A DNA stretch of 64,000 bases, taken from the NCBI RefSeq assembly GCF_042661025.1, contig NZ_JBHSWH010000001.1, positions 4,588,001 through 4,652,000 on the forward strand, given 5' to 3'. Made by a program: the position numbers and the translations under genes. Under the pieces are notes generated by a model. That model was given only the letters and a program-made list of their open reading frames with translations, made no database searches and had not been told where the DNA came from. This document shows positions 36,722 through 45,433 of this stretch, one piece after another. The number at the start of each line of letters is the position of its first letter. Position 1 is the stretch's first letter. This stretch comes from Flexivirga alba (GTDB lineage Bacteria > Actinomycetota > Actinomycetes > Actinomycetales > Dermatophilaceae).

Positions 36722-36750
36722 CTGGGCCCACGGGCCCAGCCGGTCCTGGG
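36722..36750. promoter_or_regulatory. GGGCCC block upstream of flp2
   Basis: CTGGGCCCACGGGCCCAG places two GGGCCC hexamers eight bases apart, followed by CCGGTCCTGGG. It lies 80 bases upstream of the second flp on the minus strand. The same kind of block precedes flp 1 and cpaB. Confidence 0.4.
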
Positions 36751-36796
36751 CGGAGACAACGAATCGACCGCCGGAAGTTTCCGACGGCCGATTCGT

Positions 36797-36841
36797 GATC
36801 TCGATACGCTCCCCCGCTGCGCTCCTCCGCTACTCAATCAG
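36797..36841. repeat. Dispersed CTCGATACGCTCC...CTACTCAATCA element
   Basis: A 45-base copy of an intergenic element found also at 48579 and 50704. It sits 11 bases beyond the sucD stop and may serve as its terminator. Elements of this form are familiar intergenic repeats in actinobacterial genomes. Confidence 0.75.
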
Positions 36842-36851
36842 TTTGGGAGTC

Positions 36852-37736
36852 TCAGGCGAGATTCTTCAGGATCTCGCGCATCAGCTCGGCGGTCTCGGAC
36901 GGCGTCTTGCCGACCTTGACACCGGCCGCCTCGAGCGCTTCCTTCTTCGCCGCGGCGGTGCCGGACGAGCCGGACACGATGGCGCCCGCGTGGCCCATGG
37001 TCTTGCCCTCCGGGGCCGTGAAGCCCGCGACATACCCGACGACGGGCTTGGTCACGTGCTCCTTGATGTATGCCGCGGCGCGCTCCTCGGCGTCGCCGCC
37101 GATCTCACCGATCATCACGATGGCCTTGGTGTCGGGGTCGGCCTCGAACGCCTCGAGGGCGTCGATGTGCGTGGTGCCGATGACCGGGTCACCGCCGATG
37201 CCGATGCCGGTGGTGAAGCCGTAGTCACGCAGCTCGTACATCATCTGGTAGGTCAGCGTGCCCGACTTGGAGACCAGGCCGATCGGACCCTTGCCCGCGA
37301 TGGTGTGCGGGGTGATACCGGCCAGCGACTCGCCCGGCGTGATGATGCCGGGGCAGTTCGGGCCGATGATCCGGGTCTTCTTGCCGATCGAGTAGTTGTA
37401 GAACTCCGCGGAGTCCTTGACCGGGATGCCTTCGGTGATGACGACCAGCAGCGGGATCTCGGCATCGATCGCCTCGATCGCGGCGTCCTTGGCGAACTTC
37501 GGCGGCACGAAGGCGACCGACACGTTGGCGCCGGTGGCCTCCATGGCCTCCTTGACGGTGCCGTAGACGGGCAGCTCCTGGCCACCGATCTCTGCCTTGG
37601 TGCCGGCCTTGCGAGCGTTGACGCCGCCGACGATGTTGGAGCCGGCCTCGAGCATCAGCGCGGTGTGCTTGGAGCCCATGCCGCCCGTCATACCCTGGAC
37701 GATGATCTTGCTGTCAGCATCCAAAAAGATTGCCAT
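36852..37736 (-). CDS. sucD: Succinyl-CoA ligase, alpha subunit
   Basis: A 294-residue alpha subunit that binds CoA and carries the phosphohistidine in conversion of succinyl-CoA to succinate with ATP or GTP formation. Seen are the CoA-binding GMTGGMGSKHT (residues 15-25), IIGPNCPGIITPGE, GIGGDPVIGT and the active-site GHAGAI near residue 240. It is 36 bases downstream of sucC. The next gene on this strand in related genomes, DUF6350, is displaced by the Tad island. Confidence 0.97.
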   Translation of the reverse strand: MAIFLDADSKIIVQGMTGGMGSKHTALMLEAGSNIVGGVNARKAGTKAEIGGQELPVYGTVKEAMEATGANVSVAFVPPKFAKDAAIEAIDAEIPLLVVITEGIPVKDSAEFYNYSIGKKTRIIGPNCPGIITPGESLAGITPHTIAGKGPIGLVSKSGTLTYQMMYELRDYGFTTGIGIGGDPVIGTTHIDALEAFEADPDTKAIVMIGEIGGDAEERAAAYIKEHVTKPVVGYVAGFTAPEGKTMGHAGAIVSGSSGTAAAKKEALEAAGVKVGKTPSETAELMREILKNLA

Positions 37737-37772
37737 TATTGGTGATTCCTTAGTTTCGTATGCCGTCGGCGG

Positions 37773-38945
37773 TCACTTGGAGGCGAGCTCAGCGGCTCGT
37801 GCCGCAGCGCCGTCCATCGTGTCGACCTGGGTCACGAGCGGGTGGGCCAGCTCGTTGAGGATCGCGCGGCCCTGCTCGACGTTGTTGCCGTCGAGGCGGA
37901 CGACGAGCGGCTTGGTCGCGTTGTCACCGAGGATCTCCAGCGCACCCTTGATGCCGTTGGCGACGTCGTCACACGCGGTGATGCCGCCGAAGACGTTGAC
38001 GAAGACGGACTTGACCTGCTCGTCGCCGAGGATGACGTCCAGGCCGTCGGCCATGACCTGCGCGTTGGCGCCGCCGCCGATGTCCAGGAAGTTGGCGGGC
38101 TTCACGCCATACTGCTCGCCGGCGTAGGCGACGACGTCGAGCGTCGACATGACCAGACCCGCGCCGTTGCCGATGATGCCGACCTGACCGTCGAGCTTGA
38201 CGTAGTTGAGGTTCTTGGCCTTGGCCTTGGCCTCCAGCGGGTCGGCGGCGGCCGAGTCCTCCAACGCCTCGTGGTCGGGGTGGCGGAAGTCGGCGTTCTC
38301 GTCGAGGGTCACCTTGCCGTCGAGGGCGACGATGTCGCCGGCACCGATCTGCACCAGCGGGTTGACCTCGACCAGGGTGGCGTCCTCTTCGCGGTAGACG
38401 TCCCACAGCTTCTCCAGCACCGGGGCGATCTTGGCGCCGAGCTCGGCGTCGAAGCCGGCCGTCTCGACGATCTCCTTCGCCTTGGCTGCGTCGATGCCGA
38501 CGTTGGGGTCGACGGCCACGCGAGCGAGCGCGTCCGGGCGCTCGACGGCGAGCTGCTCGATCTCCATGCCGCCCTCCTTGCTGCACATCGCAAGGTAGCT
38601 GCGGTTGGCCCGGTCGAGGAGCACGGAGAAGTAGTACTCCTCCTTGATGTCCGCGCCCTGGGCGATCATCACCGTGCCGACGGTGTGGCCCTTGATGTCC
38701 ATGCCGAGGATCTCTGCCGCGCGGTCACGCGCTTCCTCCGGCGACTTGGCGACCTTGACGCCGCCGGCCTTGCCGCGGCCACCGGTCTTGACCTGCGCCT
38801 TGACGACGGTCACACCGCCGGACTTGGCTCCGATCTCGGCAGCTGCCTTCTCGGCCTGCTCGGCAGTCGTTGCGGTCTGTCCGGCCAGCACCGGTACGCC
38901 GTGCGCCTCGAACATGTCGCGCGCCTGATATTCGAAAAGATCCAC
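37773..38945 (-). CDS. sucC: Succinyl-CoA ligase, beta subunit
   Basis: A 390-residue beta subunit with ATP-grasp fold: DLFEYQARDMFEAHGVP at the N-terminus, VKAQVKTGGRGKAGGVK, VEVNPL with metal-binding residues, and the C-terminal CoA-ligase part (NFLDIGGGANAQ, VFVNVFGGITACD). Family length. The frame is open to 39014, but GTG 38945 is where conservation begins and has GAGGA about ten bases upstream. First gene of the sucCD operon. Confidence 0.95.
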   Translation of the reverse strand: MDLFEYQARDMFEAHGVPVLAGQTATTAEQAEKAAAEIGAKSGGVTVVKAQVKTGGRGKAGGVKVAKSPEEARDRAAEILGMDIKGHTVGTVMIAQGADIKEEYYFSVLLDRANRSYLAMCSKEGGMEIEQLAVERPDALARVAVDPNVGIDAAKAKEIVETAGFDAELGAKIAPVLEKLWDVYREEDATLVEVNPLVQIGAGDIVALDGKVTLDENADFRHPDHEALEDSAAADPLEAKAKAKNLNYVKLDGQVGIIGNGAGLVMSTLDVVAYAGEQYGVKPANFLDIGGGANAQVMADGLDVILGDEQVKSVFVNVFGGITACDDVANGIKGALEILGDNATKPLVVRLDGNNVEQGRAILNELAHPLVTQVDTMDGAAARAAELASK

Positions 38946-39487
38946 GCGGAATCCGTCCTCGTCCCGGGAGTCGACCTCGCGCGTCAACCGGTCGCCGTAT
39001 GGCGCCGGTCGCACTACGAGGCAGGCCCCCTCATTGATTCGGTGATGAATTTCTGAAGGGATGAGGTCTCCGCGCTCGCCGGGGCGACGTGTCCGGGACC
39101 TCGTTGTCCAGTTCGGATGCTAGTAGCCCCAAGGCCGAAGGCGCAGGTTGGCCCCGGTGCTACCGGCGAGTACGTGACTGAACTCACGTGCCCCCCTTCG
39201 CCGAGAGGACAGGCGATGACCGAAAGGACGGCCGATTCGGCCCCAAATCGGTCCGAATTGCCCATCCTCCCGATGAACGGGTGTCCGCTCGGCAAATGCG
39301 GTAGTCAGGTGGTCACTCGGACCTCGTTCGACATACATGTCGGCGCCGGGCGGGAGTCGTTCGTCGATGGTGGTCGGCGCCACCCCCGCGAGCTCGGGTC
39401 GGCCGGGAACGCCCCACGAGTCCCGCGCGTCTCATAAGATGTCCTGATGCCCCTCCTCGGTCGAGACCTTCTTTCGAGCCCGCGCCG
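38946..39487. other. Intergenic region between sucC and the M23 peptidase gene
   Basis: A 542-base gap between divergent genes. I see no convincing protein-coding frame. It must carry the sucCD promoter and the leader of the peptidase gene. Stretches such as GGCCGATTCGGCC and GACCGAAAGGACGG near 39215-39245 could fold. In actinobacteria, leaders of wall-hydrolase genes sometimes hold c-di-AMP riboswitches, but I cannot match the consensus here. Confidence 0.5.
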
Positions 39488-40282
39488 ATGAGCAGCATTT
39501 ACGAGGGGCGTCATCGACCTGGATCGGGGCGACCGCAGGGACGGCATCGCGCCACCTCGACCAAAGGTCGTCAGCTGCGCCGCGTCGGAGTTCCCGCCGG
39601 AGTGGCAATGGTTGCGACCGTCGGAGGAGCGGCTGTTGCGGGCATCGCCCCGACTCCGTTCGGCAGTCGGAGCCTCGCGATCGATCCAGGGCTGCAGGGC
39701 CTGACGAACCCCGCGAGCACGATCAAGGCGGATGCCGCGAAGCCGGCGCCGGTTGTGACCCCTGCGCGCACACTGCCGGGAGCCGCATCGCGGGACCGCA
39801 CGATTAAACGGCCACGCGCGAAAGCGACGAAGAAGTCGATGCCGAAGAAGTCGAAATCGCCTGCCAAACCTCAGAATCCATGGACGTGCGCAGTGGCCGG
39901 ATGCGCAGGCCCGCTGACGTCGAGGTTCGGCGCTCGCGTGTCACCGGAGGGTATCGGATCGACCTACCACGAAGGTGACGACTTCGCCGTCGCCTGGGGA
40001 ACGTCGCTGCGCGCGATGCACGCAGGCACGGTCGTGGCGACCGGCTGGGACGACGGCCTCGGGAACCACATCACGATCGACTACGGAGACGGCGTGCAAA
40101 GTGTCTACGGCCATATGTCCTCGATCTACGTGCGCCCAGGTCAATGGCTCGCACGCGGGCAATTCGTTGGCTACTCCGGCGACACCGGGCACTCGACCGG
40201 GCCACACCTGCATCTCGAGATTCACTTGGGTGGCGTGCCGATCAACCCCGCGCCGTGGCTGCTGGCACACGGCATCTTCTGA
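39488..40282 (+). CDS. Secreted M23-family peptidoglycan endopeptidase
   Basis: A 264-residue zinc metallopeptidase of the LytM/M23 type that cuts peptide cross-links in the cell wall. After a basic N-terminus comes a hydrophobic stretch (VPAGVAMVATVGGAAVAGIA, signal or anchor), a Pro/Lys-rich linker with KSMPKKSKSP, and the catalytic domain: YHEGDDFA with zinc His and Asp (near residue 161), AMHAGTV, and TGPHLHLEIH with the HxH motif. It occupies the same place between pcrA and sucC as in mycobacteria. Confidence 0.9.
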   Translation: MSSIYEGRHRPGSGRPQGRHRATSTKGRQLRRVGVPAGVAMVATVGGAAVAGIAPTPFGSRSLAIDPGLQGLTNPASTIKADAAKPAPVVTPARTLPGAASRDRTIKRPRAKATKKSMPKKSKSPAKPQNPWTCAVAGCAGPLTSRFGARVSPEGIGSTYHEGDDFAVAWGTSLRAMHAGTVVATGWDDGLGNHITIDYGDGVQSVYGHMSSIYVRPGQWLARGQFVGYSGDTGHSTGPHLHLEIHLGGVPINPAPWLLAHGIF

Positions 40283-40310
40283 GTATGCCGAAGGCGAACT
40301 ACCCTGTCCC

Positions 40311-42716
40311 TCAGAGCTTTTCGACCGGCGCGTAACGCAGCAGCAGACGCTTGACGCCGGTGTCGCCACCGAAGTCGATGTGCGCCATCGAGCGATCACC
40401 CTGGCCCTCGACCCGTATGACGGACCCCATGCCGAACGTGTCGTGCGTGACCTTGTCGCCTGCGTCGAGCACGATGACCGGACGATTGCCGGGGCTGCGC
40501 ACACCGGGCTTGGCTGCCAGCCGCGCGATCGCCGGCGTCGACGACGGCCGCGTTGCCGTCGTCGTGACGCGCTGCCAGTCGACCAGCCCGGGCGGGATCT
40601 CGTCCAGGAAGCGGGACGGCGGGTTGTACTGCGGCGCGCCCCACGCCGAGCGAACCTCTGCTCGCGACAGGTGCAGTCGCTCGCGGGCGCGGGTGATGCC
40701 GACATACGCCAGCCGTCGCTCCTCCTCGAGCTCCTTGGGGTCGCCGAGTGCGCGCATGTGCGGGAAGGTGCCGTCCTCCATGCCGGTCAGGAACACGACC
40801 GGGAACTCCAGCCCCTTGGCCGTGTGCAGGGTCATCAGCGTGACGACGCCGTTGTCCTCGCCCTCCTCGTCCGGGATCTCGTCGGTGTCAGCGACCAGCG
40901 ACACCTGCTCGAGGAAGTCCTCGAGTGAGCCGCCCGGGTAGTTTTCGTCGAATTCCTTTGCTACCGCGATGAGTTCGGCGAGGTTCTCGACGCGGGTCTC
41001 GTCCTGCGGGTCCGGACTGCGGCGCAGCTCCGAGAGGTAACCGGTCTGGTCGAGGATGGCCTCCAACAGGTCTCCGACCCCCGTGCCGTCGACCTCGTGC
41101 ACGGAACGCAGCGACTCCAGCAGTGCGGTGAACCCGTTGATGCAGGTCACCGAACGCGTAGCAATGCCAGGCGCGTCCGCGGCCCGACCGAGTGCCGCGA
41201 CGAAGGGGATACGCTCCCGCTCCGCCAACGCGGACACGCACGCTTCGGCACGGTCACCGATGCCGCGCTTGGGGACGTTGAGGATGCGGCGCAGGTTCAC
41301 CGTGTCGAGCGGATTGGACACCACCCGCAGGTAGGCGAGCGCGTCCTTGACCTCGCGCCGCTCGTAGAACCTGGTGCCGCCGACGACCTTGTAGGGCAGC
41401 CCGACACGGACGAAAACCTCTTCCAGTGCACGGGATTGGGCGTTGGTGCGGTAAAAGACCGCGACGTCCTTGGGCTTGACGCCGTGCTCGTCGCCGAGCA
41501 GGTCGATCGTGCGAGCGACGAAGGCAGCCTCGTCGTGCTCGGAGTCCCCGACATACCCGACGATCGGTGCGCCGGCACCGGACTCCGACCAGAGGTTCTT
41601 CGGCCGACGCCCTTCGTTCTTGGCGATCACCGCATTGGCGGCCTGCAGGATGTTCTGGGTGGAGCGGTAGTTCTGCTCCAGCAGGATCGTGTGCGCCTGC
41701 GGATAGTCCTGCTCGAACTCCACGATGTTGCGGATCGTCGCGCCTCGGAAGGCATAGATCGACTGGTCCGCGTCACCGACGACGCAGAGCTCCGCGGGCG
41801 GCACCTCACCGAGCGCGGGGTCCGAAACCTGATGTCCGACAAGCTCTTTCACCAGCGCATATTGCGCGTGGTTGGTGTCCTGATATTCGTCGACCAGCAC
41901 GTGCCGGAAGCGCCGACGGTAGTGCTCGGCGACGTCGGGGAAGACCCGCAGGATGTTGACCGTCGTCATGATGAGGTCGTCGAAGTCGAGTGCGTTGGCC
42001 TGCCGCAGGCGCCGTTGGTATGACGAATAGGCCTCGGCGAGCGTCCGCTCCTGCGGGGTGCCGTCGACGACCTGCGAGGCGTAGGTCTCCTCGTCGACCA
42101 GCTCGTTCTTGAGATTGCTGACCTGGTGGCTGAAGGACCGTGGCGGGAACCGCTTCGGGTCCAGGTCGAGGTCACGCATGACAAGCGCCATCATCCGCTG
42201 GCTGTCGGCGGCGTCATAGATGGAGAAGGTCGACTTCAGGCCGATCTTGCTCGCCTCACGGCGCAGGATGCGAACGCAGGCCGAGTGGAAGGTCGAGACC
42301 CACATCGACCGAGCGACCGGCCCGACCAGTGCTTCGACACGCTCCCGCATCTCGGCGGCCGCCTTGTTGGTGAAGGTGATCGCCAGGATCTGGCCGGGCT
42401 GCACGTGCCGCGCGCCCATGAGGTGCGCGATGCGCTGGGTGAGCACCCGGGTCTTGCCCGAGCCGGCACCTGCCACGATCAGCAGCGGCGGCCCCTCGTG
42501 GAGCACCGCCTCGCGTTGCTGCGGGTTGAGCCCGGCGATCAGAGTCTCGGGGTCAGCGGTCGACGGGCGGCCGGCCGGCTTCGCACCCTGGGGCGCGTCC
42601 TTGCCGAGGCTGGCCCACGTGGGTACTCCGCGCTCATCGACATCCGTCGGCACCGTCGCCGACGCGGCATCAGGTGGGAATCCGGGCAGGGGAAGGTCGT
42701 CGAAAAGGCTGCTCAT
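40311..42716 (-). CDS. pcrA: ATP-dependent DNA helicase PcrA/UvrD
   Basis: An 801-residue SF1A 3'-5' helicase for repair and replication restart. Motifs in order: LNPQQREAV (Q motif), AGAGSGKT (Walker A), AITFTNKAAAEM, LVDEYQDTN (Walker B), GDADQSIYAFRGA, LEQNYRST, VVTLMTLHTAKGLEFPVVF and AYVGITRARERL. A C-terminal Tudor-like segment (DKVTHDTFGMGSVIRVEG) is present, as in PcrA. ATG 42716 is used because the upstream extension is not conserved. Convergent with the M23 gene with 28 bases between stops. Confidence 0.96.
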   Translation of the reverse strand: MSSLFDDLPLPGFPPDAASATVPTDVDERGVPTWASLGKDAPQGAKPAGRPSTADPETLIAGLNPQQREAVLHEGPPLLIVAGAGSGKTRVLTQRIAHLMGARHVQPGQILAITFTNKAAAEMRERVEALVGPVARSMWVSTFHSACVRILRREASKIGLKSTFSIYDAADSQRMMALVMRDLDLDPKRFPPRSFSHQVSNLKNELVDEETYASQVVDGTPQERTLAEAYSSYQRRLRQANALDFDDLIMTTVNILRVFPDVAEHYRRRFRHVLVDEYQDTNHAQYALVKELVGHQVSDPALGEVPPAELCVVGDADQSIYAFRGATIRNIVEFEQDYPQAHTILLEQNYRSTQNILQAANAVIAKNEGRRPKNLWSESGAGAPIVGYVGDSEHDEAAFVARTIDLLGDEHGVKPKDVAVFYRTNAQSRALEEVFVRVGLPYKVVGGTRFYERREVKDALAYLRVVSNPLDTVNLRRILNVPKRGIGDRAEACVSALAERERIPFVAALGRAADAPGIATRSVTCINGFTALLESLRSVHEVDGTGVGDLLEAILDQTGYLSELRRSPDPQDETRVENLAELIAVAKEFDENYPGGSLEDFLEQVSLVADTDEIPDEEGEDNGVVTLMTLHTAKGLEFPVVFLTGMEDGTFPHMRALGDPKELEEERRLAYVGITRARERLHLSRAEVRSAWGAPQYNPPSRFLDEIPPGLVDWQRVTTTATRPSSTPAIARLAAKPGVRSPGNRPVIVLDAGDKVTHDTFGMGSVIRVEGQGDRSMAHIDFGGDTGVKRLLLRYAPVEKL

Positions 42717-42757
42717 CTTGGGCGCAAGCCTACTTGGAGGCACTGACCCCCTCGAAG

Positions 42758-43096
42758 TCAGTCGGGTCTGTTCGCGGGCAGGCTGCGCGCGAAGTCGAGC
42801 CCGCGGTCGACCCACTCGGCGAGCTGCTCATCGGCAAGCTGTGCGCCCTCCACATGGAGCCACCCGTTCATCGACCGGCCGCCCATCACCATCTTGGAAA
42901 CACCGTCGCGCAGCAACAACTTCTCGCTGTCTTCCGGGTCGACCCTGGCCATCAGCCCGCCGTTCCGGGAAGCGGCCACCGCCATGTGCCCACCGGTCAG
43001 GAACGCCACTCCCCCAAACATCCGCTTGTCGGTCACGTCCAACTCCCCCACAAGGAGTGCCCGGATCCGCTCGACGAGCTCGCCGTCATACGCCAT
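42758..43096 (-). CDS. TfoX N-terminal-domain protein
   Basis: A 112-residue protein made of a single TfoX/Sxy N-terminal domain (AYDGELVERIRALLVGE, DKRMFGGVAFLTGGHMAVAAS, LLRDGVSKMVMGGRSMNGWLHVE). Stand-alone members are common in actinobacteria; a competence role is not established for them. The start is ATG 43096. It lies upstream of pcrA on the same strand with a 41-base gap. Confidence 0.85.
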   Translation of the reverse strand: MAYDGELVERIRALLVGELDVTDKRMFGGVAFLTGGHMAVAASRNGGLMARVDPEDSEKLLLRDGVSKMVMGGRSMNGWLHVEGAQLADEQLAEWVDRGLDFARSLPANRPD

Positions 43097-43135
43097 GGAA
43101 GCGATTGTGCTCCTCGGCGCCGACAGCCGCACTGA

Positions 43136-44377
43136 TCAGTTGTTCGTGCTGGCAGTCACGAGGGCGCTCGGGCACACCGGCACGGCTGCTGCCGCCCGCC
43201 GGGCCGCGCGGACGGCAAGGACTGCCGCAGCCAGGACGAGGGCGACGTCGAGGACGCCATACCCGACCAACGTCGGACGCAGTCCCCAGTCCTGCGCCGC
43301 AAGCCCGGCGACCACGGCCGGGATGCTGAAGGCCGTGTAGCCCAGGACGTAGGTCGCCGCGAAGGTCTGCGCACGCCCGGTCGCCGGCGTGACGGCCCCG
43401 ATGGCAGCGACCGCTGCCTGGAACGTCACGCCGAACCCGATGCCTGCGACCATCGAGCCCAGGACGTAGACCACGCTCGAGGAGAGCAGCACACCGACGA
43501 TGGTGACCACGACCCCGCTACCGAGCGAGGCGAGCCCGAGCGCGCGTCGGAAGCGTTGCGGCACAGCGCGAATCACCAGCAGTACCAAGCCCGCCGGCGC
43601 AAAGAAGCTTGCCAGCACCAGTCCGACGACAAAGTGGTCGGTGACGCCGAGCAGCCGCGAGACGGCGGACGATCCGAGCGACAGGTAGAGCCCGCCGAGC
43701 GCCCAGGTTGCGGCCAGTGCCGGCGCCCAGGCGACGAAGGTCGACCTGGCCGCCGGAGCGACCCCCACGCTCGGCCGTATGGCGGTGCGTATGACGCGAG
43801 CGCCCGGCCGGCGACGCTGCTCCTCCGGAGCGAAGACGGCTGCGAGGGCAAGCAAGACGTAAGAGCCGAGCAACACCCAGAAGACGAACTCGCGTGGAGC
43901 CGGGGCGTGCTGCACCAGACCGCCGGCGAGCGCTGCACCCAGCGCGAGACCGATCCCCGGAGCACCACCGGTCACGACGGATCCGACGTGCGGGCTCGGT
44001 TGCAGGTCGAGGATGAGCGCGCTGACGGCGCCGGTGATCGCACCGGTCGCCACGCCTTGCACGATGCGCGCGATGAGCAACGCCCCGACGCCGTCCGCAT
44101 GCGCGAAGATCACCATCGCCGCGGCGAGCAGCAACAGCCCACCTATCAGCATCGGGCGCCGGCCGATGTGGTCGGCCAGCGAGCCGATCGTGAGCAAGGT
44201 GCCCAGCAGCGCGACGACATACACGGCGAAGATCACCGTGAGCGTGAATGACGAGAAACCCCAGAGCTGTTGATAGACCGGGTAGAGCGGGGACGGCGCC
44301 GCGGCGCCGACCATCAGGCCGGTCATGGCGAGGCCCGCGACGGCGAAGCCGACGGGCTGGGACAAGCGGAACGACAT
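43136..44377 (-). CDS. MFS transporter
   Basis: A 413-residue major facilitator with 12 predicted helices. The motif A loop between helices 2 and 3 is GSLADHIGRRPML, and an arginine-containing motif B-like LLIARIVQGVATG follows in helix 4. The general shape resembles drug or sugar efflux carriers; the substrate is unknown. ATG 44377 has GAGG five bases upstream. It diverges from a TetR-type gene with 83 AT-rich bases between, so it is probably repressed by that regulator. Confidence 0.87.
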   Translation of the reverse strand: MSFRLSQPVGFAVAGLAMTGLMVGAAAPSPLYPVYQQLWGFSSFTLTVIFAVYVVALLGTLLTIGSLADHIGRRPMLIGGLLLLAAAMVIFAHADGVGALLIARIVQGVATGAITGAVSALILDLQPSPHVGSVVTGGAPGIGLALGAALAGGLVQHAPAPREFVFWVLLGSYVLLALAAVFAPEEQRRRPGARVIRTAIRPSVGVAPAARSTFVAWAPALAATWALGGLYLSLGSSAVSRLLGVTDHFVVGLVLASFFAPAGLVLLVIRAVPQRFRRALGLASLGSGVVVTIVGVLLSSSVVYVLGSMVAGIGFGVTFQAAVAAIGAVTPATGRAQTFAATYVLGYTAFSIPAVVAGLAAQDWGLRPTLVGYGVLDVALVLAAAVLAVRAARRAAAAVPVCPSALVTASTNN

Positions 44378-44460
44378 ACGGACCTCATTAATTGCAAACG
44401 TCATTGCTTTTAACGAGGAGAGTACGCCGCTGGAGCACTAATGCCAAGCGAACTGCAATA
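44378..44460. promoter_or_regulatory. Divergent MFS/tetR operator region
   Basis: An unusually AT-rich 83-base gap for this genome. ATTGCA (about 44393) and TGCAAT (about 44454) form inverted half-sites near the two starts, and CATTAATTGC and CATTGCTTTTAA resemble -10 or operator elements. Likely the binding region for the TetR regulator. Confidence 0.5.
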
Positions 44461-45051
44461 ATGACAGGTATGCCGACGAAGTCCACCCCCGTGAAGCGCC
44501 GCCCCGGCGGCCGTAGCGCCCGCGTGCAGGACGCCGTCTATACCGCGGTCGGCAAGCTGATGGCGACGATGCGGCCGGATCAGATCACCATCCCGATGGT
44601 TGCCGAGCTCGCCGAGGTCAACCCGACGAGCGTCTACCGGCGCTGGGGTGACATCGACGCGCTGCTCGAAGAAGTTGCCGTGGCGGCGTTCACCCGCGAG
44701 GACGAGGTCCTGCCCGACACCGGGTCATTGGAGGGCGACCTGCGCGAGTGGGCGCGGGTCATCACCGACGACATCGTGCGTCCGCACCGGACCCGCTACC
44801 TGCGCGCAATGGTGAACGCGCGGGACGGCGTGCTGCTGGACGCCTGCCCGTGCTGGACGGCCCGCCGCGAGCAACTCGCCGAGATGATCAGCCGGGCCCG
44901 CACCCGCGACGAGTCCACGCCGTCGGTCGAGCAGGTACTCGACCACGTGATCGCGCCGCTCTATCACCATGTCGTCTTCGCCATACCGGCCGACACCGCG
45001 TATGCCGAGCGCTTGGTCAGCGACGTGCTGTCGATGCGCGCGAAGCCCTGA
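44461..45051 (+). CDS. TetR-family transcriptional regulator
   Basis: A 196-residue regulator with an N-terminal HTH (VQDAVYTAVGKLMATM... ITIPMVAELAEVNPTSVYRRWGDIDALLEEV) and a helical ligand-binding domain with CPCW around residue 125. It diverges from the MFS gene and most likely represses it. ATG 44461 and 44470 are both possible starts; neither has a strong ribosome binding site. The next gene starts 13 bases after its stop. Confidence 0.87.
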   Translation: MTGMPTKSTPVKRRPGGRSARVQDAVYTAVGKLMATMRPDQITIPMVAELAEVNPTSVYRRWGDIDALLEEVAVAAFTREDEVLPDTGSLEGDLREWARVITDDIVRPHRTRYLRAMVNARDGVLLDACPCWTARREQLAEMISRARTRDESTPSVEQVLDHVIAPLYHHVVFAIPADTAYAERLVSDVLSMRAKP

Positions 45052-45064
45052 AGCCACTGCCCTC

Positions 45065-45424
45065 ATGGCGGTAGTCGATGACGTCCTCGCCCTGGGCGGC
45101 GAGCTGGAGCGCTCGTACCAGGTCTATGTGCACGGCAGGCTGAAATTCCGGGTCGGTCAGATCGTGTTTGTGGCGTTCTCGCTGGACGAAGCGGTGATGG
45201 GCTTCGGCTTCCCCAAGGACGAGCGGGCGGCTCTGGTCGCGAGCGAGCCGGACAAGTTTCAGCTGCCATCGCCGTCGGACATGCGCTTCAACTGGGTGCA
45301 CGCACGGCTGGCCGCGCTGGATCCGGTCGAAGCCCGCGAGCTGGTCGTCGACGCCTGGCGGATGGTCGTGCCGAAGAAGGTCTCGCGCGCCTATGACCTC
45401 ACTCATCCGGTCGGACCCGGCTGA
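45065..45424 (+). CDS. MmcQ/YjbR family protein
   Basis: A 119-residue protein of the MmcQ/YjbR family: HGRLKFRVGQIVFVAFS, MGFGFPKDERAALVAS, SDMRFNWVHARLAALD and RELVVDAWRMVVPKKV. Members have a CyaY-like fold and are annotated as DNA-binding, though the function is unclear. It starts 13 bases after the TetR gene, possibly cotranscribed. Confidence 0.85.
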   Translation: MAVVDDVLALGGELERSYQVYVHGRLKFRVGQIVFVAFSLDEAVMGFGFPKDERAALVASEPDKFQLPSPSDMRFNWVHARLAALDPVEARELVVDAWRMVVPKKVSRAYDLTHPVGPG

Positions 45425-45433
45425 AATTCGGTA

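Noticed and set aside
20395..36852. Integrative element or prophage ends
   Set aside because: No integrase, transposase, tRNA or direct repeats at the edges of the Tad island.
35706..37745. 679-residue plus-strand open frame
   Set aside because: Antisense to flp2, the TadG-like gene and sucD, with His/Arg/Gly-rich composition.
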